Positions 9,463 through 21,562 of a stretch of DNA of 64,000 bases are shown here, one piece after another (positions within the stretch are counted from its first letter, which is position 1; every line of letters begins with the position of its first letter). The notes beneath the pieces were generated by a model, which saw nothing but the letters and a program-made list of their open reading frames with translations, searched no databases and was not told the DNA's origin. The stretch covers positions 248,001 to 312,000 of the forward strand of contig NZ_BBJJ01000001.1 of assembly GCF_000739815.1 (NCBI RefSeq). The letters are read 5' to 3'. The translations under genes were made by a program, and so were the position numbers. The DNA comes from Paraburkholderia mimosarum LMG 23256 = NBRC 106338 (GTDB taxonomy: Bacteria; Pseudomonadota; Gammaproteobacteria; Burkholderiales; Burkholderiaceae).

Positions 9463-10060
9463 TCAAAAGCCGGACAGCACGATCTTGCCGCGCGCCTTGC
9501 CGCTCTCGAGCAAGGCATGGGCGCGGCGCAGATTGGCCGCGTTGATGGTGCCGAAATGGTCCGCCAGCGTCGTGCGCAGCACGCCGGCGTCGACCAGCTC
9601 GGCGACCCGGACCAAAATATTGTGCTGCTCGATCATGTCCGGGGTCTGGTACATCGAGCGGGTGTACATCAATTCCCAGTGCAGCGAGATGCTCTTGGGC
9701 TTGGGGATCGGCGCGTCGAGCGACACGGGGTCATCGATCAGCCCCAGCTTGCCCTGCGGCGCCAGCATCTCGGCAATTTCGACCAGGTGCTTGTCAGTGT
9801 GGGTCAGGCTCGCCACGTAATCGACCTCGTCGATGCCAAGGCCGCGCAACTGCTCCGGCATCGGCTTCGTGTGGTCGATCACATGGTGCGCACCAAGCTC
9901 GCGCACCCACTCCCGTGTTTCCGGCCGCGATGCGGTGGCGACCACGGTCAGGCCGGTCAGCTGGCGCGCCAGCTGGATCAGTATCGAGCCGACGCCGCCG
10001 GCGCCCCCAATGACCAGCAGCATCCGGATGAGGCACACTTTGGGCACGCTGGTGAGGCAA
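9463..10060 (-). pseudogene. C-terminal remnant of a zinc-type alcohol dehydrogenase family protein
   Basis: About 195 codons encode the nucleotide-binding and C-terminal half of an MDR-family oxidoreductase. It begins at LLVIGGAGGVGSILIQLARQ and continues through LGAHHVIDHTKP and LEIAEM-like segments to ALLESGKARGKIVLSGF and a stop. The catalytic N-terminal half (about 140 residues) is missing, and the 70 bases upstream do not match the family. On its own strand it lies before, not after, the N-terminal remnant at 9214-9409. The two therefore cannot be one gene with a simple internal deletion. They are probably relics of two neighbouring paralogues. Confidence 0.7.
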
Positions 10061-10334
10061 GCAATGGCTGAGCAACGGACAGCCCCGGCATACTGGGCGC
10101 GAAGGAGCGCAAGAAATAGCAGACGAGGGGTCATGATTGCAGCCGATACGAACTGGAGCGGCGAGGATCGACGCCGCCTGTGACGGCGTCTGGCATAAGT
10201 TGCTCGGCGGCTAACATGAACTTTCAGGGCCGACTAAGTAAAAGGGCACACGCAAGATGGGGCGGTAACCTCCGCGGGAACAAGCTACATCAATGGATGA
10301 CTCATTTAATGCGGTCATGACCGGGAGGTCGCCG

Positions 10335-10691
10335 TTAATGCCTTCGCAGGTGCGCTTGAATTTCGCGCGCATCGAGGGCCGAGAGATCTTCGTTGATCTC
10401 TTCGAAAATCAAGTGACGCGTCCCCTCGCTCAGATGAGCGTGCAGCATCCCGAGAAACTTCGGCTCGACGGCTAAGCGCAATCGCTGATACCGCTGATGG
10501 AGCCGTCCCTGTTCGATGTAGTCGGCGACGGTCCTGGCGAATTTTTCGCGATCCTTCTCGCTCAGCGTCCGTCCATCAGGGACGACATTGACGAGGTCTT
10601 CGATTTCCCGCAAGTCCAGTTTAAGTCCCAGTGTCTCGAAGACTCGAGCACGGCTGCCGTCGGCAACGACAACCCAGGTAGTGACAGCCAT
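10335..10691 (-). CDS. Host attachment family protein (Host_attach-like), short form
   Basis: A 118-residue cytoplasmic protein beginning TTWVVVADGSRARVFE and ending in the LIFEEINEDLSALDAREIQAHL helix. Both ends are characteristic of the host-attachment protein family, related to archaeal release factor/RNase-like folds and named after an Agrobacterium plant-attachment gene. Homologues are usually 140-150 residues. Here the segment after EIEDLVN runs almost straight into the FARTVADYIEQ helix, so the central variable loop is shortened. The ATG at 10691 follows GAGAGG. The true biochemical role is not established. It neighbours the broken ene-reductase on the same strand. Confidence 0.75.
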   Translation of the reverse strand: MAVTTWVVVADGSRARVFETLGLKLDLREIEDLVNVVPDGRTLSEKDREKFARTVADYIEQGRLHQRYQRLRLAVEPKFLGMLHAHLSEGTRHLIFEEINEDLSALDAREIQAHLRRH

Positions 10692-10779
10692 GATGCGCCT
10701 CTCAGTGTGATTGGTCGCCGGCTCGGCGGCCATCGCAAATCGTCGAGTCACGCTAGCGAGCTCGCGGGTCAGCGACACT

Positions 10780-11993
10780 CTATCTCCAACGCCCATCGAT
10801 GACGGACCGTGGGGCCTCCCCTCGTTCCTGCGCGAGCGACGGATAATCCGTATATCCGCGCTCGCCGCCTCCATAGAACGTGGACGGATCCGGCGAATTG
10901 AGCGGAGCGTGCAACCGCAAGCGTTCCGGCAGGTCGGGATTGGCGATGAACAAGCGTCCGAACGCGATCAGGTCCGCGTTGCCGTCCTCGAGCCATCTTT
11001 CCGCACTGCCGCCGTCGAACCCGCCCGCGACCATCAGCACGCCACGGTAGGTGCGGCGTATCATCTCGCTCATGCGTTTCGCGCGCGCCGTGAAAGCGAC
11101 ATCCTCACCGGTTGCCGCCAGCGCGGGATTGACGATGTGCAGATAAGCCAGCCCGTATCGATTGAGCTTCTCGATGACATAAGAAAAGGTCGCCTCGGGA
11201 TCGTCGTCATGCATGTCGTTGAAGGTCCGAGAGGGGACAGCCGGACGCCGACCTTTTCCGGCCCCCACACTTCGCAAACCGTTTCGATCACCTCGAATAG
11301 CAGCTTGGCCCGACGCTCGCTCGATCCGCCGTATTCGTCCGAGCGGCGGTTCGTGCCGGACAACAGAAACTGATCGAGCAGATACCCGTTCGCTGCGTGC
11401 ACTTCGACGCCGTCCATTCCGGCAGCCTTTGCGTTGCGCGCACCTCTGAAGTATTGGCGCCCGAGATACGGCATCTCTTCGACCTGCAGCGCGCGAGGCG
11501 TGACGCAGGGCGCGACGACACCTTCGCCGCGCTCGTTCTCGATGAACGCCTCCGCTTTCGGCCGAACAGCAGAGGGCGCAACGGGCAACATTTCATCGGG
11601 CTGCAACGAGGGGTGCGATATGCGTCCGACGTGCCACAGCTGCATGAACATCAACCCGCCCGTCTCGTGCACGGCGTCCGCCACGAGCCGCCAGCCTTCG
11701 ACCTGCTCGCGACTATGGATCCCAGGCGTCCATGCATAGCCCTGTCCTTGCATCGACACCTGCGTCGCCTCGCTGATGATGAGCGCGGCCGCTGTGCGTT
11801 GCGCGTAATAGCAGGCATTGAGCTGCGTCGGGGTGTTGCCTGGTCGGCTTGCGCGCGAACGCGTCAGCGGCGCCATCACAACACGATGACGCAAGTTGTG
11901 GGGTCCTACCTTTACGGGTTCGAAGAGCTTGCGCAGCGGGACTTGCTCGTCGCGCTGCCCGGCTTCTCCGGGCGCGATTTCGGTATCAGGCAT
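10780..11993 (-). pseudogene. Old Yellow Enzyme-type alkene reductase broken by a one-base frameshift
   Basis: Translated in two frames this covers a whole FMN-dependent ene-reductase of the NemA/OYE family, which reduces activated C=C bonds or nitro compounds using NADPH. The first frame starts at ATG 11993 (AAGGAG upstream) and shows MAPLTRSRA, FMQLWHVGRISHP, GVEVHAANGYLLDQFL and KVGVRLSPLG. The normal continuation TFNDMHDDDP through FGRLFIANPDLPERL and TFYGGGERGYTDYP is one frame over. A single base is missing between 11226 and 11227. Everything else looks intact, so this is either a very recent mutation or a sequencing error. If it is an error, the gene is functional. Confidence 0.85.
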
Positions 11994-12104
11994 ATCCGCT
12001 CCTTGTGTTTTTGACTCGGCCCGAAAGGTGCTGCTTCGACGCGTCGATGCGTCGGCGTCAGATCACATCGACATGATTCCGCTTGGTGCCGACGACGACT
12101 GCGT

Positions 12105-12582
<478 letters not shown>

Positions 12583-13113
12583 TTATGCTGTCGTACCACT
12601 GCTGTTCAGGCTCTCTACCGCCTTCCTCAGGCGTTCCTCCTGATCGTTCGTGAGAGACGTCTTTAATACCTTTCCGCCGAATGGCTTCAGCTCTGGCAGA
12701 ACCTTATCGAAATTCACGTGACGCACGAGGATGAACAGCGCCGACGAACCCGGCTCAATGTTCTGGCCCGTCGAGCGCATGAAATCGTCATCGATTCCAT
12801 AGTCCGAGAGCGCGCCCGACAATGCGCCCGTGCCAGCACCAATGGCCATACCTGTGGCCAGCCCGGCGAGCGGATTGAGCAACACCAGCCCGACCAGTGC
12901 ACCAAATAGACCACCCCAGGCCGCGCCACTGAGAGCGCCGATCTTGACGAGATCGACGGCTTGCTTGAGGTGTACCTTGCCGTTCGCGCTACGGACCACG
13001 ATGCAGGCGTCCTCAAGGTCGATCAGATGTTCCTTTTGCATCTGCTGGAGTTTGGTCAGCACCTGATCGGCTGTGTCTTCGCCTTTGAAACTTACAACGA
13101 CTAGATCGCTCAT
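12583..13113 (-). CDS. DUF1269 domain membrane-associated protein
   Basis: A 176-residue protein of the DUF1269 family, common in stress-related gene groups and of unknown biochemical function. The N-terminal part (MSDLVVVSFKGEDTADQVLTKL) is a ferredoxin-like alpha/beta segment. Residues about 66-110 form a glycine/alanine-rich hydrophobic stretch (GAAWGGLFGALVGLVLLNP, then AIGAGTGALSGAL), likely two membrane-inserting helices of glycine-zipper type. The C-terminal half contains SSALFILVRHVNFDKVLPELK, another typical block. The start ATG at 13113 has AGGAG nearby. It belongs with the stress genes to its right, in which HdeD and PsiE are also small membrane proteins. Confidence 0.85.
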   Translation of the reverse strand: MSDLVVVSFKGEDTADQVLTKLQQMQKEHLIDLEDACIVVRSANGKVHLKQAVDLVKIGALSGAAWGGLFGALVGLVLLNPLAGLATGMAIGAGTGALSGALSDYGIDDDFMRSTGQNIEPGSSALFILVRHVNFDKVLPELKPFGGKVLKTSLTNDQEERLRKAVESLNSSGTTA

Positions 13114-13447
13114 CGATTTACTCCTTTGCTCTGGGAAACAAGCCGAGGCTCTTCCGCGGGCAGATGGTTGAATTCATGCTCAGTGCACGCGCGCGTGCCT
13201 CTCGGCCGCACCGCAAAGCCGCTGCGGGGCCAGCCAACCTTGCATATGCCGCCGGCGCGCACCTTGGGACTTCGCCGGGGCCATTGACGCGACGACGATG
13301 GCATCAAGACTAGTTTCTTGCGGTTTGCACTTCTTCCTCATTCCTGCAGGACGTGACGGATCTCTGCGCTTTGAAGTAGTGCGTTGCCTTGTCGAGGACA
13401 TGTTGAAGTCCCGCGGTCATTGTTCTGCTCGCAACTTCCCAAGTTAA
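13114..13447. other. Intergenic region upstream of the DUF1269 gene
   Basis: About 330 bases between the end of the AraC-type regulator and the start of the DUF1269 gene. No gene is supported in it. It must hold the DUF1269 promoter, but I see no clear operator. Confidence 0.4.
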
Positions 13448-14272
13448 TCAGCTTCCGACGTTTCGGTGGGTAAGCCGGAATGCGCGAGGCGTCATACCGG
13501 TATATCGATGAAAGACGTCGGTGAAATGCTGCTGAGTCTGAAACCCCGCCCGCGCGCCAACCTCAACCAGGGGAATGGCCTCCTCGCATAACATCGTCCT
13601 GGCAAACTTCACTCGTTCGAGTGTCACATACAGATGGGGCGGTTTGCCTGTCGCCGTTTTGAAAACGTGTGCAAAGTTTGAGGCACTCATGTGCACCAGG
13701 ACTGCGAGTTGTTCGACCAAAATGGTTTCGGCTATGTGCTCATGGACGAAAACTTGAATGCGAGTCAGCATTTGACGCGTAAGCGGCGTGTTCGGCTCGG
13801 CCCCACCAGCACAGTGCCCGTAACGCAGAGCGATGTGCACCGAGATGACATCGGCAAAAGCGTCTGCGCAGGCAGCGTCGACGAGATCCGCGTGATGCAA
13901 GGCACCCAATGTATCCACGGCCTCGCGTACGAATGGATCCCAGGACTTAGACCATTTCGGGACCGCCAAAAACGCCTCTTGCGAGACTTGCCCAAATATG
14001 CCTGATGCGAGTGCGATAACCCATCCATTGGGATCGCTGTCAACGGTCGTGGCCAGCGTCGCTCTCGTCGGAATAACTGCGGCAAATGGTGCACCTATCA
14101 GGATGGAGTGGCTCATTCCGAGGTCGTCGCAGCCCGCAGCACGCACGACAGTGGAACCTGTCGGTACAACTAGCTGCAGTCCCGGCATCAAATTTAGCCA
14201 GTCGGTAAAAGCGACGTTCATCGGCTGGCAGCGTAGGCCATGATTCGGGGTCGATCTTGTAGGCTGATTCAT
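13448..14272 (-). CDS. AraC-family transcriptional regulator
   Basis: A 274-residue protein whose C-terminal 100 residues form the AraC double helix-turn-helix. The first HTH contains LAVLVHMSASNFAHVFKTATG. The second contains VEVGARAGFQTQQHFTDVFHRYTGMTPRAFRL, close to the AraC signature. The N-terminal 170 residues are a sensing domain without a clear relative. The gene is divergent from hdeD across 574 bases, so it could regulate the HdeD-Hsp20-ClpK block. That is inference from orientation only. Confidence 0.9.
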   Translation of the reverse strand: MNQPTRSTPNHGLRCQPMNVAFTDWLNLMPGLQLVVPTGSTVVRAAGCDDLGMSHSILIGAPFAAVIPTRATLATTVDSDPNGWVIALASGIFGQVSQEAFLAVPKWSKSWDPFVREAVDTLGALHHADLVDAACADAFADVISVHIALRYGHCAGGAEPNTPLTRQMLTRIQVFVHEHIAETILVEQLAVLVHMSASNFAHVFKTATGKPPHLYVTLERVKFARTMLCEEAIPLVEVGARAGFQTQQHFTDVFHRYTGMTPRAFRLTHRNVGS

Positions 14273-14846
14273 GATAAGCGGGCTAGTTGCTACCTCGTCG
14301 CGTTACGAAAGCTTAGGCCAGGTTCAAGGCTGCTTAAGACGGATTCGTCATATAGGCGGAAGCTACCCATCTCGTTTAAAGTCGCTGCTGTATCGCAACT
14401 CGCATACCTGTACACCCTTTCAGTATGCATTCGACAGGCTGACGCTTACGCCGGTATCACGCAGCGTAAGCGATGGGGTTGCACGCGAGGTCAGATATGT
14501 TGCCCACAGCCCCGATGCTCGACCGCTCACGCGAGTTGCAGCGCTCGATTTAGGCGACGTTGAGATTCCCTTCGTTGGGTTCACGATGCGATCCGGGGCC
14601 AGCAATGATCAGGTTAAGGCCGGACTGTGAGGGGCGTGAGTTCATGTTAGAACGCCTTGCGGCGAACTATAGAAATCGGAGATGGATAGTTTATTTTTCG
14701 TGCATCCGAATGCCCGTCTCGATGCCAATCAGCATCCCTAATTAATGAGCGCAGAATTGCGAAACGCATGGCAGAAACGCGAAAGAATCGCAGATTCACG
14801 GGGCCTAGACTGAAATTCATCACCCGACGTACAGCTGGAGTCCCAC
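14273..14846. other. Long divergent intergenic region (AraC regulator / hdeD)
   Basis: 574 bases without a supportable gene. It is less GC-rich than its neighbours, particularly at 14640-14760, and should contain both divergent promoters. Several short open frames occur but none has a recognisable product. I could not identify a convincing sigma-32 promoter by eye. Confidence 0.45.
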
Positions 14847-15422
14847 ATGGATGATCTGCTTGGGCGCGCTTGGTGGATGCTCATTCTTCGTGGCACTGTA
14901 GCGGTGCTGTTCGGCACCCTGGCGTTATTCTGGCCCGGTCTCACTCTCCTGCTGCTTATCACCCTCTTTAGCGCCTACGCAATCGCCGGCGGCGTTGTCG
15001 CGATTGTCGCGGCCATCCGCTACCGCGTGACGCATGGCGGCTGGTGGGTGCCCTTGCTGCTCGGCATCTGCAGTATCGGCGCCGGTGTGATAGCCGCGTT
15101 GATGCCGGGAATTACTACCGTTGTGCTGGTCGCCGTAATCGGCGCAAACGCGATTATTACCGGCGTATTCGATCTGATCGCAGCAACGCGGCTACACCGG
15201 CGCCTGCACAACGCGTGGATGCTGACGTTGACTGGAGTGCTTTCCGGGCTTTTCGGCATCTTCGTGCTGCTCTTTCCGGGCGCCGGCGCACTAGCGCTCG
15301 TCTGGCTGATCGGCGTGTATGCGTTGTTCACGGGCGCGCTGCTGTTCGTACTCGGCATCACTGCGCGTGCCTGGCACCATGACGACCTTACCGGAGAGTC
15401 ACACGCATCATTGCATCCGTAA
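14847..15422 (+). CDS. hdeD: HdeD-family acid/stress-resistance membrane protein
   Basis: A 191-residue protein with six hydrophobic segments in three similar pairs, the DUF308/HdeD architecture. Signature pieces are WWMLILRGTVAVLFGTLALF, LFSAYAIAGGVVAIVAAI, WVPLLLGICSIGAGVIAAL and LIGVYALFTGALLFVLGI. HdeD lies in the inner membrane and contributes to acid and heat tolerance in enterobacteria, and a copy occurs in mobile stress-tolerance loci. The start ATG at 14847 follows GGAG. The next gene, hsp20, starts 159 bases later, so the two may share a transcript. The family is clear; the exact role here is inferred. Confidence 0.9.
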   Translation: MDDLLGRAWWMLILRGTVAVLFGTLALFWPGLTLLLLITLFSAYAIAGGVVAIVAAIRYRVTHGGWWVPLLLGICSIGAGVIAALMPGITTVVLVAVIGANAIITGVFDLIAATRLHRRLHNAWMLTLTGVLSGLFGIFVLLFPGAGALALVWLIGVYALFTGALLFVLGITARAWHHDDLTGESHASLHP

Positions 15423-15581
15423 GCGCAGCGCTCACTGGCACTCGTGGGTCACACGGTTAGCGGCGGGTGGTGCCACGCCGGTCGTGCCCCGGCATCACGG
15501 AGGTCGAATGGACCGCCCGTCATCTCCAGAGTGGTCCAGCCTCAAGCCTGGCACTGGCGCGCCTCACGTAAGGAGAATCAC

Positions 15582-16211
15582 ATGCCTCTGGATCTCGACA
15601 AATGGAATCCGTTCCGATTTTTACGTTCGCACGCGCAAAAAGGCGCATCCGGCCACGTCGGTGCGCCGCGCACCAGTCAGCAAAGCGCCTCGCGAAACGG
15701 ACAACCGGCTGACACGCAAACGGGCAACCGGGCTCCGGCGCAAGCCGCTGCAGCGCCGGTCTCACTTGCGCCTGCCAGTTGGCCGCTGCCTGATCCGGTT
15801 CATTTGTTTACCGAATTGATCCGTGATCCGTTCGGCGGCCGTGGACCACTCGGAAACTGGTTCGGCGACTTCAGCGCGAGCGAGTTTCAACCGCCAATCG
15901 ACGTCACCGATGAAGGCGACGCACTGCGTATCGTCGCCGAATTGCCGGGCATGACCCGCGACGACGTCGAACTCGAAGTGATAGACGACATGCTGATCAT
16001 GAGCGGCGACAAACGCTTCGAATCGACGAGCGAAGAACAGGGATGCTATCGGGTCGAGCGGTCGTTCGGACATTTTCAGCGCGCAGTCCCGCTGCCCGCG
16101 GGCGTTGATCTCGATCGGGCAGAGGCCAGATTTGAAAACGGCGTGCTGACGCTGCGCGTTCCCAAAGCGGCCGGAGAACCGGCAGCGAAGCGGCGCATTG
16201 AGATCAAATAA
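15582..16211 (+). CDS. Small heat-shock protein, Hsp20/alpha-crystallin family
   Basis: A 209-residue ATP-independent chaperone that holds unfolding proteins. The first 95 residues are low-complexity (Gln/Ala/Pro-rich). The alpha-crystallin domain spans about 100-200, with FQPPIDVTDEGDALRIVAEL, DDVELEVIDDMLIMSGDKR and ARFENGVLTLRVPK, and it ends in an RIEIK tail carrying the I-x-I type anchor. The ATG at 15582 has AAGGAG at ideal spacing. The frame is open further upstream, but without homology. The extended N-terminus is longer than in most bacterial Hsp20s. Its place just before clpK matches the Hsp20-ClpK pairing seen in stress-tolerance islands. Confidence 0.93.
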   Translation: MPLDLDKWNPFRFLRSHAQKGASGHVGAPRTSQQSASRNGQPADTQTGNRAPAQAAAAPVSLAPASWPLPDPVHLFTELIRDPFGGRGPLGNWFGDFSASEFQPPIDVTDEGDALRIVAELPGMTRDDVELEVIDDMLIMSGDKRFESTSEEQGCYRVERSFGHFQRAVPLPAGVDLDRAEARFENGVLTLRVPKAAGEPAAKRRIEIK

Positions 16212-16652
16212 CCCCATCCGCACTCCGCGGTCTCGATGACTCGCCCAGCATCGAGCAGCACGCGGGAATCTTTTGAGTGACAACCCGACACTGGTTGCAA
16301 CCGGACCCATCCTCAAGCGCCAGGAAGTGCTGCCTCGCAGCGACGAAGAACTGAAACAAGCAGCGAGCGGACTTGAAGTGCAATCGCTCACGGGAGGGCT
16401 GGTGAGCCAGTTGCCCAACGCGTGGATGTGTGCGGTGCTGCTGCCGGCGCGCACGGGTAGCGGAACAGGGTGCCACGGGAACAACGGATCAATCGACGTG
16501 CCGTCCACTGTATGACCTCGATTCGAGTACAGCGCGAGCGGGGCGCGGCATGCAAACAAGGCGACATCGGAATAAGCAGCGGAATAGATATTTTCCACCC
16601 ACCCATTACCCGCGCGGGAAGCAATGCCCGCACGGACAAAAAGGAGATCATC
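16212..16652. other. hsp20-clpK intergenic region with a doubtful small open frame
   Basis: 440 bases separate hsp20 from clpK. A frame at 16273-16515 (80 residues, TTG start, beginning MSDNPTLVATGPILKRQEVL) could be a small protein but has no recognised relative and only a weak ribosome site. Just upstream of the clpK ribosome site a GCGGG/CCCGC stem with an eight-base loop (about 16613-16633) could fold in the leader. Confidence 0.35.
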
Positions 16653-19484
<2,832 letters not shown>

Positions 19485-19523
19485 CGCGCTGGCATGCTGA
19501 AGGGAAGTGAAGGGAAGAACGCA

Positions 19524-19549
19524 AGGCCGCCCGCCCGGGCGGGCGGCCT
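19524..19549. terminator. Perfect GC-rich palindrome between convergent genes
   Basis: A perfect 26-base inverted repeat with 13-base arms and no spare loop. It sits 40 bases after the clpK stop and 6 bases before the stop of the convergent UBP zinc-finger gene. No T-run follows on either side, so it is either a bidirectional terminator of the non-canonical kind common in GC-rich genomes or an mRNA-stabilising stem. Confidence 0.65.
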
Positions 19550-19554
19550 CGCCG

Positions 19555-19827
19555 TCAGGATTCAAGCTCACCCGCGACGATTTCGTCGCGATAGCACCAG
19601 ATCCACGTTTCGCCGGGCTCGATTGAACGCACCAGCGGATGGCCGGTCGCGTGAAAATGCCTGCTTGCATGCCGGTTGGGCGACGAATCGCAGCAGCCGA
19701 CGTGTCCGCAAGAAAGACAAAGCCTCAAATGTACCCACGGCTGGTTGAGCTTCACGCAGTCCTCGCAATAGTCGACGGACGTGTGGAAAATCAGGGCTTC
19801 GCCCAGGTGCGTGCAACCAGGGGTCAT
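19555..19827 (-). CDS. UBP-type zinc-finger domain protein
   Basis: A 90-residue protein consisting of one ZnF-UBP domain. Metal ligands are visible in order: Cys5/His7, CEDC (21-24), CLSCGHVGCC (37-46), and the His cluster NRHASRHFHATGHP. The end EPGETWIWCYRDEIV is also typical. In eukaryotes this fold reads ubiquitin C-termini. Bacterial copies are common, usually near flavoprotein oxidoreductases, and their ligand is unknown. The ATG at 19827 has AGGAG upstream. It follows the flavoprotein gene by 55 bp on the same strand, so the two are likely one transcript. Confidence 0.88.
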   Translation of the reverse strand: MTPGCTHLGEALIFHTSVDYCEDCVKLNQPWVHLRLCLSCGHVGCCDSSPNRHASRHFHATGHPLVRSIEPGETWIWCYRDEIVAGELES

Positions 19828-19882
19828 GATCGTTCTCCTCGGACGGGTGCGCGCAGACGCGCGCGGATCAAGGTCGCGCTTC

Positions 19883-21118
19883 TCAAGCGCTATTGAGGTA
19901 GCGATGTACCAGCGCCACAGCCATTGCCCCCTCGCCAACTGCCGACGCCACGCGTTTGATCGACGCGTGGCGCACGTCGCCCGCCGCGAATACGCCGGGC
20001 ATGCTGGTTTCCAGATGCAGCGGCGCGCGGTCGAGCGGCCATTTCAGGTCCGTTGGATATTCCTGCAGATCTGGGCCGGTCACGAGATAGCCGGCTTCAT
20101 CGCGGACGATGCCGACTTCCTTCGCCCATTCGGTCTGCGGCACACCGCCAATGCAGACGAATAGCCAGTTCGTTTTGACCGTGCGGGCCTGGGCGGTTCG
20201 CACATCGGTCAACGTGATCTCCTGCAACACGTCGCTGCCTGCGAGGGCGGTAACTTCGACGCACGTGCGCACTTCAATGTTCGACGCCGATGTAATGCGA
20301 TCCACCAGGTATTGTGACAACGTGTTCTTGAGCGATGCGTCCCGCACGAGCATGAAGACGCGGTTGGCGGACTGCGAAAAATGCATGGCGGCCTGTCCCG
20401 CCGAATTGCCGCCGCCCACCACATATACGTCATCGCCATGGATCAGCGCGGCCTCACTGGCGCCAGCGCCGTAATAGAGGCCTGCACCGAGAAAGCGCTC
20501 TTCACCTGCCAGACCTAGCGTGCGATATGCCACGCCGGTCGCGCAGATAGACGTGCGCGCCGTGATACGCGTGCCGTCTTCCAGAAATACGATGCCCTGG
20601 CCGGGCGGGAATTCCGCGCGCACGCCGGTGCGCGCGAGCAGGATTTCGGCGCCGAACCGGATGGCCTGGTCGCGCGCCCGTTCAGCGAGCTCCGCGCCGC
20701 TCACGCCCTTTGGAAAGCCCAGATAGTTCTCGATCTTCGAACTGCTACCTGCCTGTCCGCCCAGAGCCCAGCGCTCTACCAGTACGGTATGCAGTCCCTC
20801 CGATGCACCGTACACCGCGGCGCTCAATCCCGCCGGTCCTGCGCCGTAAATCGCAAGATCGTAGGCCTCACGGGATGGACTCGCAAACCAGCCGAGCTTC
20901 TCGGTGATTTGCCGGATGGTCGGACATTCCAGCCGCGTTCCGTCGTGGAAGACGCAGACCGGCAGGCGGGAATCGGAAACGTGCTGTACGCGCGCCAGTT
21001 CCTCAGCTTCCTTATCGCTGCCCAGTTCGATCCATTCGAACGGTATGTCGCAGCGATGCAGGAAGTCGCGTATCGCGTAGCCATGTGCGCTGCGCATGCG
21101 TCCATAAATCCTGACCAT
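19883..21118 (-). CDS. Thioredoxin-reductase-like flavoprotein with degenerate glutaredoxin-like N-domain, redox cysteines absent
   Basis: A 411-residue protein. Residues about 1-80 resemble a glutaredoxin fold (VRIYGRMRSAHGYAIRDFL, LPVCVFHDG, PTIRQITEKLGW), but the CxxC site is replaced by RMRSAHGY. The rest is a thioredoxin-reductase module with FAD motif GAGPAGLSAAVYGA, KIENYLGFP, NADPH motif VVGGGNSAGQAAMHF and FAD-closing GVFAAGDVR. The place of the usual CATCDG redox pair reads YYGAGASEA, so the disulphide chemistry is missing. It may be an NAD(P)H-dependent oxidoreductase with another electron acceptor. I prefer ATG 21118; an in-frame GTG at 21148 lacks a ribosome site. It is likely co-transcribed with the UBP gene. 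Confidence 0.87.
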   Translation of the reverse strand: MVRIYGRMRSAHGYAIRDFLHRCDIPFEWIELGSDKEAEELARVQHVSDSRLPVCVFHDGTRLECPTIRQITEKLGWFASPSREAYDLAIYGAGPAGLSAAVYGASEGLHTVLVERWALGGQAGSSSKIENYLGFPKGVSGAELAERARDQAIRFGAEILLARTGVRAEFPPGQGIVFLEDGTRITARTSICATGVAYRTLGLAGEERFLGAGLYYGAGASEAALIHGDDVYVVGGGNSAGQAAMHFSQSANRVFMLVRDASLKNTLSQYLVDRITSASNIEVRTCVEVTALAGSDVLQEITLTDVRTAQARTVKTNWLFVCIGGVPQTEWAKEVGIVRDEAGYLVTGPDLQEYPTDLKWPLDRAPLHLETSMPGVFAAGDVRHASIKRVASAVGEGAMAVALVHRYLNSA

Positions 21119-21295
21119 GAATATGCTATCCACCTTTGAGGACGTCACGACTTCGTTTCGTTTTCTCGCGCTTCACGAGCAGGCGGCCGCGCCGGGATAA
21201 CGGCGGTTGGCCGTATTAGTGCACCGTAAGCACATCGGAATTTGGCGTCTTTCGAGAAGCTGCCGGATTTTGTTCGCTATCCGCTGATGGTCCCA

Positions 21296-21535
21296 TCACA
21301 TCGGGTTGTGCGACTCTTCCAGCTTGTGATCGATAAATCGCGTGCCCCATTCGATGCCGTCGCGCACCGCCTCCGCCTGCGTAAGCCATTCCGGCTGAAT
21401 TGTCTCCAGACGGAATTCGGCCACGGAACTATCGGCATGGCGCACACTCACCTTCGCCTGCCACGCGCCGTATGCATTCTGCTCCGGCTGTACCGCGATC
21501 TCGTAGCCTCGATGCTCAAACACGTGCCTTTGCAT
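21296..21535 (-). CDS. Conserved hypothetical small protein (79 aa)
   Basis: A 79-residue protein beginning MQRHVFEHRGYEIAVQPEQN and containing WQAKVSVRHADSSVAEFRLE, then a helical end with EAVRDGIEWGTRFIDHKL. The pattern of a short beta-sheet followed by an amphipathic helix resembles small stress-linked proteins of Burkholderiales annotated DUF6566 or similar. I am not certain of the family. No cysteines, signal peptide or membrane segment are seen. It follows the 80-residue gene by 27 bp, forming a pair on the - strand upstream of the flavoprotein. Its function is unknown. Confidence 0.65.
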   Translation of the reverse strand: MQRHVFEHRGYEIAVQPEQNAYGAWQAKVSVRHADSSVAEFRLETIQPEWLTQAEAVRDGIEWGTRFIDHKLEESHNPM

Positions 21536-21562
21536 GAGCGGCTCCGGTTTCGTATCAAGGCG

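Noticed and set aside
13180..13401. A 73-codon frame upstream of the DUF1269 gene
   Set aside because: Basic low-complexity translation, no ribosome site, no family resemblance.
19555..19827. Recent gene transfer from a eukaryote for the UBP zinc finger
   Set aside because: Stand-alone UBP fingers are widespread in bacteria and this one has normal bacterial codon use and a Shine-Dalgarno site.
19883..21118. Annotation as a genuine thioredoxin reductase (trxB)
   Set aside because: The CxxC active site is replaced by non-cysteine residues, so normal thioredoxin reduction is not expected.
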